Shown here piece after piece: positions 1 through 9,685 of a stretch of 64,000 nucleotides of DNA; within the stretch, counting starts at the first letter, position 1; each line of letters opens with the position of its first letter. The translations under genes and the position numbers were made by a program. A model generated the notes under the pieces. The model worked only from the letters and a program-made list of their open reading frames with translations. It made no database searches and was not told the origin of the DNA. This stretch comes from Paramagnetospirillum kuznetsovii. GTDB taxonomy: Bacteria > Pseudomonadota > Alphaproteobacteria > Rhodospirillales > Magnetospirillaceae. Location of the stretch: assembly GCF_003284725.1 (NCBI RefSeq), contig NZ_PGTO01000014.1, positions 28,294 to 92,293 on the forward strand, written 5' to 3'.

Positions 1-1
1 T

Positions 2-289
2 GCGAGACCCGCCTTCGTTCAATTCGAACGCGCTGAACTTTGCCTGTTGCTGGCGCTGTACGCGGGGCGCGTGGCGGCGGGCGAGTGGCGGGACTACGCC
101 ATTGATCTGGGCGCCGATCAGGCCGTATTCTCGGTCTTTCGGCACACTCGGGAGCGCCCCCTGTTCACCATCGCGAAGGAGCCGCGGAAACAGGCGTGGG
201 TTGTTCGCTCGGGTGGTCGCGAATTGGCACGCTCCGATTCTCTCGCGGACGTGCTGACGGCCGTGCAGCAAAAACCCAGACCCGTGTGA
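2..289 (+). CDS. DUF2794 family protein (5' end outside window)
   Basis: The reading frame is open from the first bases of the window, so the start lies upstream. The 95 visible residues carry the DUF2794 pattern: FERAEL, LYAGRVAAGEWRDYAID and AVFSVFRHT, followed by a short C-terminal strand region. DUF2794 proteins are small cytoplasmic proteins common in alphaproteobacteria, with no established function. An internal TTG at 47 could act as a start, but it would remove the conserved N-terminal helix, so I read the gene as truncated by the window edge. The stop is only 8 bases before the next start, which suggests co-transcription. Confidence 0.75.
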   Translation, partial: ARPAFVQFERAELCLLLALYAGRVAAGEWRDYAIDLGADQAVFSVFRHTRERPLFTIAKEPRKQAWVVRSGGRELARSDSLADVLTAVQQKPRPV

Positions 290-297
290 TCCCATAT

Positions 298-897
298 ATG
301 CCATCAATGCCGCGCACGCTTATCTTGTACATGGGATCATTCCTGCTGGCGGGCGGATTGATGGCCTGCGCCGATGCTCCCCCCCCTTCCGCCACGGCCC
401 GCCTTGCCGCCGATGCTGGCACTCCGTCGTCCGAGGTCGAAGATGACGAGCGCGAGGAGTTTCAGCAGGAAATTCTGTCCGATATCGAGAAGGTCGACAC
501 CTTCCTGCAAAAGACGCAGCGCGGGGTCAATCTGTCCGAATTCACCCTGGGCTGGTTCGCCATGATCCTGATCAACGAATTATGCGCCCAGGACCAAGAC
601 CTCTACGACCATGTCCATGCCGAGGGCCGCAACGTCGAGCTCTATCTGCGCGGCCCCTTCCAAGCCAACCCAAAGGGTGAAATAGCGACCTTGGCAATCT
701 TGGCCCGCAAGAGCAATGCGCCCATCCGTCTGGCCGCCCGGCACGCCTTGCAGAGCCTGACCACCATCCCGGACAGCCGCGACTCGGCCGAACGGCAGGA
801 ACGCAGCCGCGCCGATCTCTATGCCGCCCTGACCAAGCTGAAGTTGGAACTGACCCGGGTCGCCAAGGAAGCGATGGCGACGAAAGCCAATCCATAG
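298..897 (+). CDS. Putative lipoprotein of unknown function
   Basis: A 199-residue protein beginning with a hydrophobic signal and a lipobox (GGLMAC, Cys about residue 20), so it is expected to be lipid-anchored in the envelope. An acidic linker follows, then a mostly helical domain. I recognise no family. The frame stays open upstream to 196, but the ATG at 298 (or 307) places the signal peptide correctly. It follows the DUF2794 gene by 8 bases and ends just before a repeat-rich gap. The lipoprotein prediction rests on sequence; function is unknown. Confidence 0.7.
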   Translation: MPSMPRTLILYMGSFLLAGGLMACADAPPPSATARLAADAGTPSSEVEDDEREEFQQEILSDIEKVDTFLQKTQRGVNLSEFTLGWFAMILINELCAQDQDLYDHVHAEGRNVELYLRGPFQANPKGEIATLAILARKSNAPIRLAARHALQSLTTIPDSRDSAERQERSRADLYAALTKLKLELTRVAKEAMATKANP

Positions 898-913
898 TCT
901 TGGGAATTAAGAA

Positions 914-1037
914 GGAGAGGGAGCGTTTGGGGGTCGCTCCCTCTCCAAGCCCCTTCGCGGCACTGGGGTTCGGGGATGGCCACGAAGGAACCTTCTGATG
1001 TGGCGCCGAGGGGAGAACGTTGGGGGCGTTCTCCCCT
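914..1037. repeat. Pair of related palindromic repeats
   Basis: Two strong hairpins lie in the 200-bp gap between convergent genes. The first has 12-bp arms at 914-925 and 935-946. The second has 11-bp arms at 1009-1019 and 1027-1037. Each is followed by a similar tail containing GGTTCGGGGATG (near 966 and 1063), so they look like two diverged copies of one dispersed element. They could also terminate transcription from both sides. The minus-strand ORF across them (907-1095) only echoes the repeat and is not called. Confidence 0.6.
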
Positions 1038-1100
1038 CTTTCGATTCCACCCGCGGTCTTGGGGTTCGGGGATGACCGCGAATGGACCGCGCCACGAGGC

Positions 1101-2210
1101 TCAGGCTGCTTTCGCCTCCTGATCCACGTTCTCACCGGACCGATCCAGAGGCAGGGAGAAGCCAAAGCGGCTTCCACGGCCAATCTCCGATTCGACCCAG
1201 ACTTCTCCGCCCATGCGTTCGACCAGACGGCGCACCACCGCCAGTCCCATGCCGATCCCACCGTTCGCGGAAATGGCGGCATCATGCGGGCGGTAGAATA
1301 CCTCGAACATTTTGGCGACCCGGCCTGCCTCGACGCCGATTCCATTGTCACGGACGGTGAATTTCGCCATGCCGTGATCACGAACCGCCGAAACATGAAG
1401 GACCGGCCGCCGCTGATCGGCGCGGAAGCGCACGGCATTGTCGAGCAGTTGAACGAATATCTCGACCAGCGACGGCTGGTCGGCGATCACATCGGGCAAC
1501 GGATCCACCACCAAGACCACATCCGATAAGGCCAGGACATCGGACAGGCGCCTGCGCGCCACCATCACGGATTCCGTGGCCGAGACACCTACGTCGGTTC
1601 GCGCCGCGCTATCAACGGTCACGAAGGCGCGCAGACCGCTGATCAAGGCCTTCATGCGCCGGGCACCATCGACCACATGGGCGAGATAGAGCTTGGCTTC
1701 CTCGTCCTCGCGCCCGCGTCCTTGTGCTTCCAACAACTGGGCATACGCGACCATGCGCCGCAGCGGTTCTTGCAGGTCGTGGGCGGCGATGTCGCCGATC
1801 CGCTCTAAATCAGCCACGTGACGGCGCAGCCGACCACGGCATTCGGCCAATTCCGCCTCGCGTGTCCTCAGGTCTGCCGCCAGACGCCGCTGGCCGCGAA
1901 TGCTGATGGCCAAGGCCAGCACGACACCGCAGCTTAGGGCCAGCACAAGCAGGACAAAGCCGGTCCGAGCGATTTCGATCATATTGGGAAACGCCGCCAG
2001 CGATTCCGTGAACAGTTCTTGCAGCGAATTGGTCTTCCACCAGACGCCGCCCCAGCCGATCATCACCGCCACGGCGCCGAACAACGGCAGCAGGCTTGCA
2101 AAGCCGCCGTCCTCATAGCGCCCAACCGAGGAAATTCGTCTCGTCACAATGCTGACCGTCCCTGCCGCGTCTCGCCCATCGGCCACATGGCCGACCGGGT
2201 GCGAGGCCAC
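1101..2210 (-). CDS. Membrane sensor histidine kinase
   Basis: A 369-residue kinase. Two membrane segments lie at about 40-58 and 84-104, enclosing a short periplasmic loop of about 25 residues. A coiled region leads to an H-box (AAHDLQEPLRR, His144), then a HATPase domain with N-box (LLDNAVRF), G1 (DNGIGV) and G2 (GGIGMGLAVV). The H-box resembles those of phytochrome-like and bacteriophytochrome kinases. It is divergent from the OmpR-type regulator at 2310, its probable partner. The GTG at 2210 has AGGG 5 bases upstream; a second GTG at 2147 is possible, so the start is uncertain. Confidence 0.8.
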   Translation of the reverse strand: MASHPVGHVADGRDAAGTVSIVTRRISSVGRYEDGGFASLLPLFGAVAVMIGWGGVWWKTNSLQELFTESLAAFPNMIEIARTGFVLLVLALSCGVVLALAISIRGQRRLAADLRTREAELAECRGRLRRHVADLERIGDIAAHDLQEPLRRMVAYAQLLEAQGRGREDEEAKLYLAHVVDGARRMKALISGLRAFVTVDSAARTDVGVSATESVMVARRRLSDVLALSDVVLVVDPLPDVIADQPSLVEIFVQLLDNAVRFRADQRRPVLHVSAVRDHGMAKFTVRDNGIGVEAGRVAKMFEVFYRPHDAAISANGGIGMGLAVVRRLVERMGGEVWVESEIGRGSRFGFSLPLDRSGENVDQEAKAA

Positions 2211-2309
2211 TTATACCCTGGCTATGGCAATGGAATTACGGCGGCGGTTGAATTGCCCGCCAATACCCTGTAAATGGACTATGAACACATCTTTGAACCG
2301 GAGAATGCG

Positions 2310-3014
2310 GTGACGGCGAAAGCCCATGTGCTGATCGTGGAAGACGAGCCCGTGACAAGGGCGAAGCTCGCCGCCTATCTGACCGCCGACGGCTTCCAGG
2401 TCAGCGAGGCCGCCGATGCCAAGGACATGAAGGCTGCGGTGGCGCGGGCCATTCCCGACGTCGTGCTTCTCGACATCAACCTGCCCGATGAGAGCGGCCT
2501 GATTCTCGCCCGCGAGCTGCGCGCCAAATCGTCGGTCGGCATCATTCTGGTGACGGCCCGCCAGGACGAGACCGACCGTATCGTCGGCCTGGAAATCGGC
2601 GCCGACGACTACATCACCAAGCCGTTCAATCCCCGCGAATTGGCCGTGCGGGTTCGCAATCTGCAACGGCGCGTGGCCCCCAGCATGGCTGCCGAGCGTT
2701 CCGCCACCGGCATCTACTCGTTTGCAGGCTGGCGCCTGGACTGCGATGCCCGACAATTGACCTCGCCGACTGGTGAGGCGGTTCGCCTGACACGGGGTGA
2801 ATTCGACGTCCTGGCCGCCTTGGCCCGCAATGCCGGCCGCGCCCTGACCCGTGATCAATTGCTGGATCTGACCCAGCATGACGGCGAAGCGGTGATCGAT
2901 CGCACCATCGACGTCCTGGTCGGTCGCCTTCGCCGCAAGATCGAGGGCGACTCCCGTCATCCCTCCATCATCCTGACCGTGCACGGCGTCGGCTATCGCC
3001 TGGTCGGCGGCTGA
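2310..3014 (+). CDS. OmpR/PhoB-family response regulator
   Basis: A receiver domain is followed by a winged-helix DNA-binding domain. In the reading from 2274 the phosphoacceptor is Asp67 in VVLLDINLP, with Thr94 and Lys116 (ITKPF) completing the switch. The C-terminal part ends in the typical wing (TVHGVGYRLVGG). It should bind promoter DNA when phosphorylated. I prefer the GTG at 2310 because GGAG lies 6 bases upstream at 2300-2303; the ATG at 2274 adds 12 residues that do not belong to the receiver fold. The divergent histidine kinase is the likely cognate sensor. TorR and CpxR are close family analogues, but the signal is not known. Confidence 0.85.
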   Translation: MTAKAHVLIVEDEPVTRAKLAAYLTADGFQVSEAADAKDMKAAVARAIPDVVLLDINLPDESGLILARELRAKSSVGIILVTARQDETDRIVGLEIGADDYITKPFNPRELAVRVRNLQRRVAPSMAAERSATGIYSFAGWRLDCDARQLTSPTGEAVRLTRGEFDVLAALARNAGRALTRDQLLDLTQHDGEAVIDRTIDVLVGRLRRKIEGDSRHPSIILTVHGVGYRLVGG

Positions 3015-3025
3015 GCGCGTCAGTT

Positions 3026-3048
3026 GGAGCGCGGGCGTCTCGCCCGCC
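3026..3048. repeat. Short palindromic repeat, copy 1
   Basis: GCGGGCG-tct-CGCCCGC (3031-3047), preceded by GGAGC. A very similar palindrome recurs at 13407-13423 and 31361-31377, each time in a gap just after or between genes. This suggests a dispersed REP-like element or recurring terminator hairpin. Confidence 0.5.
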
Positions 3049-3090
3049 TTCGCGGGTCACATCAAGCGACAGGCGGGAGAGTATCGATCT

Positions 3091-5004
3091 CTATTCAAAC
3101 GGCTTCAGGGCTTCGGCAAGCGCCGCCATGGAGGCCTGCCATAGGGGCTCCAGGGCCGCGACCATTTCAACGGTCTCGGGGCGCTCTTGGCGCGCCGAAT
3201 CCTCCAGGCTCCTGCATGCGGCGGCCAATCCTCCCAGATGAAGACTGAAGGCGGCCCCCGCCATGCGATGGGCCAATTGCGCCACTCCGCTCCAGTTGCC
3301 GTCGGCGCATTGGGCGATGATGGCGGCGAGGTCGGCCGAAGAGGACCGCTGGAACAAATCGGCCAGCCCAACCATGCGCTCGCGCCCCAAGACTTCCATG
3401 TCGGACCCCAGATCGGCGGCGGACAGCAATATGACCGGGCTTTCGCTCCGACGCCCCCATTGCCCCCCTCCCTCGCCCTTCAGCCGGGCCATGACCGCGC
3501 CGAAGTCGTCGACCCGGAACGGCTTGGGCAGACAGCCCTTGATTCCCACCTCGCGCCAGCGGTGTTCGTCCTCGCGAACGGGATTGGCCGTCAGAAGATA
3601 AATCGGAACCTGCCCAGCCGCGCCGGGCAGGGCGAAAATCGCCTTGGCGGTCTCGATGCCGTCCATTCCCGGCATCCGCATGTCCAACAGGACCACATCG
3701 AATTCACCCGCCTGGGCGGCGACCACAGCCTGAAAGCCGTCATTGGCCGCAATCACCGTATGGCCGCGTTGCTCCAGCAGTCCGGCGGCGACCTCTCGGT
3801 TGACTTCGTTGTCGTCGACCAGCAGAACCCGACACGGCCCAGCCGAATAGGCGGGGCCATCCTGACCGCGCCGGGGTGCGGCATCGGTGGCCTCTAGCGG
3901 CAGGTCCACCCTGAAGGTGCTGCCGCGACCGGGAAGACTGTCGCAGTCGATATTGCCATCCATCAGAACCGCCAACCGGCGGCAGATGGCCAATCCCAGC
4001 CCGGTTCCGGCGAAGCGACGGGCGGCGCCGCTGTCGCCCTGCCAGAACTCGGTAAACAAGTTGGGCTTTTCCTCGTCGTCGATGCCGATGCCGGTATCGG
4101 ACACCGCGAAGCGCAGCCCGCCACGGGCCAGGCGTTCCACCCGTATGGCGACACTGCCGCTATCGGTGAATTTGATGGCATTGCCCACGAGATTGAACAA
4201 AATTTGGCGAAGCCGCAGCCGATCTCCCTCGACGGTGCGGGGAATGTCGGCATCGAAGCTGGATGTCAGCGCCAACCCCTTTTCGGCGGCGCGGGCGGCC
4301 AGCACCATACGAACTTCTTCCACCGCGTCGATGACGTCGAATGGCTCGTAGTCAAGGCTTAGGCCCTCGGCATCGAGCCGGGCGAAGTCGAGAATATCGT
4401 TGACCAGCCCCAGCAGCAATTCGCCCGAGGAAACCAGTGTCTGGGTGAAAGAGCGCTGCCGGTGATCCAGCGGCGTTTCCAGCAGAAGGCGCGCCATGCC
4501 GAGAACGCCGTTGAGAGGCGTGCGAATCTCGTGCCCCATCATGGCGAGGAAAACCGACTTTGCCCGCGCCGCCTGCTCGGCGGTGTCGCGGGCCTCGCGC
4601 AGGGCTTCCTCGCCCAGCTTACGCTCGATGGCGTAGCGCACGACCCGCGAAAGAATGAAGGCGTCGCCGATCCCCTTGACCAGATAGTCCTGGGCGCCGC
4701 GCTTCAAGGCATCAAGGGCGACCGCGTCGTCGTCGTTGCCGGTCAGCACCACCACCGGCAGCCGGGGCGCCGCCTGGGTCAGCCGGTCCAGCGTCGCGAT
4801 ACCGGAGGAATCCGGCAGGCCGAGATCGGCCAGGACCACGTCGAAGCCATCGGGATTGGATGCGAGCCGCGCCACCGCCTCGGACAGACGGCCAGTGACC
4901 GTGACCTCGAACGGCGTGGCCTTGACCCGGCGCAGCATTTGCCCCACCAAGCGGGCATCGGCGGGGTCGTCTTCCAGCAGGAGGATTCGGATGGGCGAGG
5001 TCAC
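3091..5004 (-). CDS. Hybrid sensor kinase: REC-HisKA-HATPase-REC-HPt
   Basis: A 637-residue soluble multidomain phosphorelay protein. Domains in order are receiver 1 (Asp60 in LADLGLPD), kinase H-box (His158 in MMGHEIRTPLNG), HATPase (NLVGNAIKF, DTGIGI, GTGLGLAI), receiver 2 (Asp441 in LLDMRMPGMDG) and a C-terminal HPt domain (AHRMAGAAF). No membrane segment is present, so input presumably comes through receiver 1. GTG at 5004 overlaps the stop of the upstream CheY-like gene as GTGA, which indicates translational coupling and sets the start. The N-terminal receiver suggests control by an upstream kinase, perhaps the one at 5489-6901. Confidence 0.88.
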   Translation of the reverse strand: MTSPIRILLLEDDPADARLVGQMLRRVKATPFEVTVTGRLSEAVARLASNPDGFDVVLADLGLPDSSGIATLDRLTQAAPRLPVVVLTGNDDDAVALDALKRGAQDYLVKGIGDAFILSRVVRYAIERKLGEEALREARDTAEQAARAKSVFLAMMGHEIRTPLNGVLGMARLLLETPLDHRQRSFTQTLVSSGELLLGLVNDILDFARLDAEGLSLDYEPFDVIDAVEEVRMVLAARAAEKGLALTSSFDADIPRTVEGDRLRLRQILFNLVGNAIKFTDSGSVAIRVERLARGGLRFAVSDTGIGIDDEEKPNLFTEFWQGDSGAARRFAGTGLGLAICRRLAVLMDGNIDCDSLPGRGSTFRVDLPLEATDAAPRRGQDGPAYSAGPCRVLLVDDNEVNREVAAGLLEQRGHTVIAANDGFQAVVAAQAGEFDVVLLDMRMPGMDGIETAKAIFALPGAAGQVPIYLLTANPVREDEHRWREVGIKGCLPKPFRVDDFGAVMARLKGEGGGQWGRRSESPVILLSAADLGSDMEVLGRERMVGLADLFQRSSSADLAAIIAQCADGNWSGVAQLAHRMAGAAFSLHLGGLAAACRSLEDSARQERPETVEMVAALEPLWQASMAALAEALKPFE

Positions 5005-5435
5005 TTGGGCAACTGCGCGATGCCGAACCAAAAGTCCTGGATGGAATGAATGGCGGCGGTGAACGCCTCCACATCCATGGGCTTGGACACATAGGAATTC
5101 GCGCCCAGCATATAGGCCGTCTTGATGTCGCGCTCCGCCCCGGAGGTGGATAGGATCACCACCGGAATCATGCGCAAAAGGCTGTCTGCCTTTATCTCCT
5201 CCAAGACTTCATGACCGTTGCGGCCGGGAAGATTGAGATCCAGCAAGATCAGATCGGGACGCGGCGCGTCGGCATGGCCGACCTGTCGACGCAGAAAGGC
5301 CATGGCCTCCTGCCCATCCATCACATGATGCAATCGACATAAATGATGTGAGCGGCGAATCGCGATCTTGACGAGCCCAGCGTCGCCGCTGTCATCCTCG
5401 ATCAGCAGAACGTCGCGCGTATCCTTTTCCCCCAA
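5001..5435 (-). CDS. CheY-like single-domain response regulator (Rcp1 type)
   Basis: A 144-residue receiver with acidic pocket EDD, phosphoacceptor Asp66 (LLDLNLPGRNG) and the conserved Lys in YVSKPMD. The long GRNG loop and overall length resemble Rcp1-type regulators that partner phytochrome-like kinases. There is no output domain, so it must act by phosphotransfer or protein contact. TTG start at 5435 with GGGGA upstream. It lies 53 bases after the PAS kinase and overlaps the hybrid kinase by 4 bases, so the three genes form one operon and probably one relay. That relay order is inferred. Confidence 0.88.
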   Translation of the reverse strand: MGEKDTRDVLLIEDDSGDAGLVKIAIRRSHHLCRLHHVMDGQEAMAFLRRQVGHADAPRPDLILLDLNLPGRNGHEVLEEIKADSLLRMIPVVILSTSGAERDIKTAYMLGANSYVSKPMDVEAFTAAIHSIQDFWFGIAQLPK

Positions 5436-5488
5436 TTGAATCCCCGATCAAGCGATAGCCCCCCGCCCCGAGGTTGTATCAATTCCCT

Positions 5489-6901
5489 CTAAATCGCAAG
5501 CGGAACCTCGGAAGGCTCTATTACCTTCGGCCAAGTAAACGACAGGGATGCCCCTTCGCCGTCGGAGGGCTCCACCCAAATGGTTCCGCCGTGCCGTTCG
5601 ACGATTTTCTTGGCGATGGCCAATCCGACACCGGTCCCGTCGAATTCATTGCGGGCATGAAGGCGTTGAAAAATCCCAAAGACCCGTTCGGCATGTTCCG
5701 CAGGAATGCCGATGCCGTTGTCCGTAACCACGACTTTCCAGGCCTCGCCCAGATCCTTGCACCCCACTTCGATAAGCGGCGGGCGGTCCGGGCTGCGATA
5801 TTTAACCGCGTTGCCGATCAGGTTCTGGAACAATCGTTCCAGTTCGCTTTCATCGCCGAGAACGGAGGGCAGTTCGCCGAGAATCCGCACGGCGCCGCCG
5901 CTATCCTCGATCTCGAACTGCAGGTCGGCAATGGCGGCATCCAATGCCCTGCACATGGAGACCTGTTTATCCGTGGCAATGCGTCCAACCCGCGAATAGG
6001 TGAGCAAGTCGTTGATCAGCCGGTCCATGCGGCGCACGCCGTCACGCACGAAGGCCATGTATTCCTGGGCATCGCCGTTGAGATTGCCCTGCAATTCCTC
6101 TTCCATCAGCGAGACGTAGCTGCCCACCACCCGCAGCGGCTGGCGAAGATCATGGGAGGCCACATAGGCGAATTGCTCCAACTCCTCGTTGGAGCGCCAC
6201 AATTCACGGATCAGCCCGTCCAGTTCGTCTTCCAGGCGCTTTCGCTCGGTCACATCCTGGATGATGGCATCAAGACGAACCGGTACGCCCGCCGCATCCC
6301 TGCTGATTTCAGCGCGGCCGTGAACGATCCGGATTTCGCCGCTTGGACGGACGATTCGGAAATTCTTTTCCACCGGCCGCATCGTGGTTCTCACCTGATG
6401 AAGGGATGCCTCGACGGCGGCCCTATCGACGGGGTGAATGGTGTCCAGGAACAACTCCTGCGATGGCGCCACTTGACCCGGAACCAGGCCCAGGATGGCG
6501 TGGAACTCGCTTGACCAGTGCGACTGACCGCTCTTGAGATCGCGCTCGCCGATTCCCAGCTGTGCCACGCGCTCCGCCTTGGTCAGCAAAGTCTGAAGTC
6601 TTTGGTTCGCAGCCGCGTTCGCGCGCAGATGCCAACGGCCGGCCAAAAGCCCGGCGGCCCCACCGATCGACAAGCCAAAGGCCGCCGCCAGCGCCACCGA
6701 CCACGTGCCGTCCCCGACGACACTCGCCATGGCGACGCCAAGGCCGAGCAGCGCGCCGCACAGCGAGGCCCTCAGCGGCAGTCGGTCATCGCCGAAACGT
6801 CCAGATTCATGCCGTGTTTCGATGGTCCGCTTCCTTCCCTTTCGGGACCAGATCCAAGTTAACCGATACCATACTTCCGGCGGATCTGACACCAGTGACA
6901 A
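5489..6901 (-). CDS. PAS-domain sensor histidine kinase
   Basis: A 470-residue kinase with two hydrophobic helices (about 43-61 and 67-87), a PAS/PAC domain (about 110-222, ending in DVTERKRLEDEL), an H-box (SHDLRQPL, His250) and a HATPase domain (NLIGNAVKY, DNGIGI, GTGVGLAIAKK). The H-box and WPKVIEP tail are typical of phytochrome-family-like kinases. The TTG at 6901 has GGAAG 6 bases upstream, but shorter starts are possible. It heads the operon with the Rcp1-like regulator and the hybrid kinase and is divergent from the Nudix gene. The stimulus is unknown; PAS may bind a small ligand or sense redox state. Confidence 0.83.
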   Translation of the reverse strand: MSLVSDPPEVWYRLTWIWSRKGRKRTIETRHESGRFGDDRLPLRASLCGALLGLGVAMASVVGDGTWSVALAAAFGLSIGGAAGLLAGRWHLRANAAANQRLQTLLTKAERVAQLGIGERDLKSGQSHWSSEFHAILGLVPGQVAPSQELFLDTIHPVDRAAVEASLHQVRTTMRPVEKNFRIVRPSGEIRIVHGRAEISRDAAGVPVRLDAIIQDVTERKRLEDELDGLIRELWRSNEELEQFAYVASHDLRQPLRVVGSYVSLMEEELQGNLNGDAQEYMAFVRDGVRRMDRLINDLLTYSRVGRIATDKQVSMCRALDAAIADLQFEIEDSGGAVRILGELPSVLGDESELERLFQNLIGNAVKYRSPDRPPLIEVGCKDLGEAWKVVVTDNGIGIPAEHAERVFGIFQRLHARNEFDGTGVGLAIAKKIVERHGGTIWVEPSDGEGASLSFTWPKVIEPSEVPLAI

Positions 6902-6951
6902 GCGGCATCTTCCCTCCTATCTTGGCGTACCCGACATTCGCGGAGACTATT

Positions 6952-7395
6952 GTGCCTCGGCAATACCCGTCCCACCCCCTGCCCGGCGTGCTGGCCCTGA
7001 TGACGCGCGACGACAGGATCTTGATGGTCCTGCGGGGGAAGGAGCCGGACAAGGGAAAATGGGGCTTTCCTGGTGGACTGGTGGAGTTGGGGGAAACCGT
7101 CCTGGCCGCCGCCCTGCGCGAACTGCACGAGGAAACCGGACTGATCGCCGAGGCGGAGGCGGTCATGGACGTCTTCGAGGTCATTACCCCCGACGAAGAT
7201 GGCCGAATCCGCTACCATTTCGTTCTTAATGTGGTGCGCTGCCACTGGCAATCCGGCGAAGCCGTGGCCGCCGACGACGCCGCCCAAGTGGGATGGTTCA
7301 GCCTCGCCGATATCGCCGACCCATTGCTGCCGTGCAGCAGCAATGTGGGCCGATTGGCCCGCATGGCCCTGGCGCAAACGAAAACGGCCGACTGA
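6952..7395 (+). CDS. Nudix hydrolase
   Basis: A 147-residue protein with the Nudix box G-x5-E-x7-REUxEExGU, seen as GGLVELGETVL followed by RELHEETGL. It hydrolyses a nucleoside diphosphate linked to another group, and the glutamates bind Mg2+. The pattern (KGKWGFPGG) resembles ADP-ribose pyrophosphatase and NUDT-type housecleaning enzymes; the substrate cannot be fixed. GTG start at 6952 with GGAG 6 bases upstream. The frame is open further upstream, but that sequence lies over the divergent kinase start and is not Nudix-like. Confidence 0.85.
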   Translation: MPRQYPSHPLPGVLALMTRDDRILMVLRGKEPDKGKWGFPGGLVELGETVLAAALRELHEETGLIAEAEAVMDVFEVITPDEDGRIRYHFVLNVVRCHWQSGEAVAADDAAQVGWFSLADIADPLLPCSSNVGRLARMALAQTKTAD

Positions 7396-7407
7396 ACAGC
7401 CGGCCGT
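7384..7407. terminator. Hairpin between convergent genes
   Basis: Arms ACGGCCG (7384-7390) and CGGCCGT (7401-7407) pair across the Nudix stop codon. There is no run of T on either side, so a terminator role for the Nudix and helicase genes is only plausible. Confidence 0.3.
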
Positions 7408-7429
7408 CTCCCAACATCTTTGGCAAATG

Positions 7430-8821
<1,392 letters not shown>

Positions 8822-9064
8822 AAGGTCTCTTTCATCAACAGGCCGTCACATCCGCGCCAGCCTTCGGGAAGGCAGCGGACGGCAGCGGGGAGAAACCCGC
8901 AGGGTGCGGGTTCCGGTCAACCCCTGGACGCGCGGCCATGGGCTATGGGCAAGGGAAAATGAGCTCGGGACCGAAGGCGGGGCATCCCCTAGGAGAGCAC
9001 CATCGCCGTGCGCGCTGTCGCGAGCAACCGGACGCGAATCATCCGGAGCACGCGGACCCTGCGC

Positions 9065-9274
9065 TTATTGCAGTGCAATGTCAAGCAATGCCGGACGGCT
9101 GGGCGCGAATGAAAGGTGAATGCTTTCGCAGGCGGAGCCCAGCGTGCAGGTATTCCGCTGTGCGCAATCGCACCCGCCTTCGATCAGACGCGACAGGTCG
9201 GCGTTGCCGGAATTGCCGTTCTGTGCCACCAACATGGCTCTGACACGGGTCGCTAAGCAGTGGCGCTGTTTCAT
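9065..9274 (-). CDS. Small Cys-rich hypothetical protein
   Basis: A 69-residue ORF whose ATG at 9274 has a good ribosome binding site (GAGG, 5 bases upstream). A cysteine cluster, CDCAQRNTCTLGSAC, lies in the second half and could hold a metal or Fe-S cluster. I know no family. It diverges from bfd, and the shared 200-bp gap holds a Fur-like palindrome and a second dyad, so it may belong to an iron-responsive pair. The evidence is start-site quality, cysteine pattern and context only; it could be spurious. Confidence 0.4.
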   Translation of the reverse strand: MKQRHCLATRVRAMLVAQNGNSGNADLSRLIEGGCDCAQRNTCTLGSACESIHLSFAPSRPALLDIALQ

Positions 9275-9357
9275 GGTTGCCTCGCAGAATCAACCGAACT
9301 GCCACCTCAGATTAGCGACATGCAACCCTCGAACGAAGCCACGAGAATGGTTCATTC

Positions 9358-9398
9358 GTGATCATTCATGACAAAAGGCGAGCGTGAATGATGATCAC
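9358..9398. promoter_or_regulatory. Dyad in the bfd upstream region
   Basis: GTGATCAT (9358-9365) and ATGATCAC (9391-9398) form an 8-bp inverted repeat with a 25-bp spacer, in the gap between the Cys-rich ORF and bfd. Both arms contain TGATCA, related to the core of the Fur-like site at 9424. It may be a second regulator site or part of an array. Confidence 0.35.
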
Positions 9399-9423
9399 AC
9401 AAAATATCTATTGGCATTCTTAT

Positions 9424-9444
9424 TGCGAGTGATTATCATATGCA
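9424..9444. promoter_or_regulatory. Fur-box-like palindrome upstream of bfd
   Basis: The 21-bp site reads TGC-n3-TGATTATCA-n3-GCA, a near-perfect dyad with a TGAT/ATCA core as in Fur operators. It lies 35 bases before the bfd start, where bound Fur would block transcription under iron-replete conditions. The role is inferred from sequence and from the known iron control of bfd genes. Confidence 0.65.
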
Positions 9445-9478
9445 TAGCGATATCCACTGATAGGACCGGGAGACCGCC

Positions 9479-9685
9479 ATGTATGTCTGCCTTTGCCACG
9501 GCTTCACGGACCGCCAGGTGCGCGCTGCCATCACAGAGGGCGCGGGCAATGCCAATCAGGTCTTTCGTCAGTTCAACGCCAAGCCCCGCTGCGGCAAATG
9601 CGTTTCCACCGTGCGGGAATTAGTGGATGAAACCAAGGGCAGTGGCGGCACATCGGGCGGTTGCCCCTGCGGCAAGCGGAATTAG
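9479..9685 (+). CDS. bfd: Bacterioferritin-associated ferredoxin
   Basis: A 68-residue [2Fe-2S] protein of the BFD family. Cluster ligands are visible as CLC (Cys4, Cys6) and CGKC (Cys38, Cys41). In the family, Bfd docks on bacterioferritin and reduces stored ferric iron so that it can be released. GGGAG lies 6 bases before the ATG, and a Fur-like box lies just upstream. The C-terminus carries an extra GGCPCGKRN with two more cysteines, not part of the classical ligand set. No bacterioferritin gene lies in this window. Confidence 0.88.
   Translation: MYVCLCHGFTDRQVRAAITEGAGNANQVFRQFNAKPRCGKCVSTVRELVDETKGSGGTSGGCPCGKRN

Noticed and set aside
907..1095. 62-codon minus-strand ORF
   Set aside because: It simply translates the two palindromic repeats, giving a repeated RGHPRTP phrase; no ribosome binding site.
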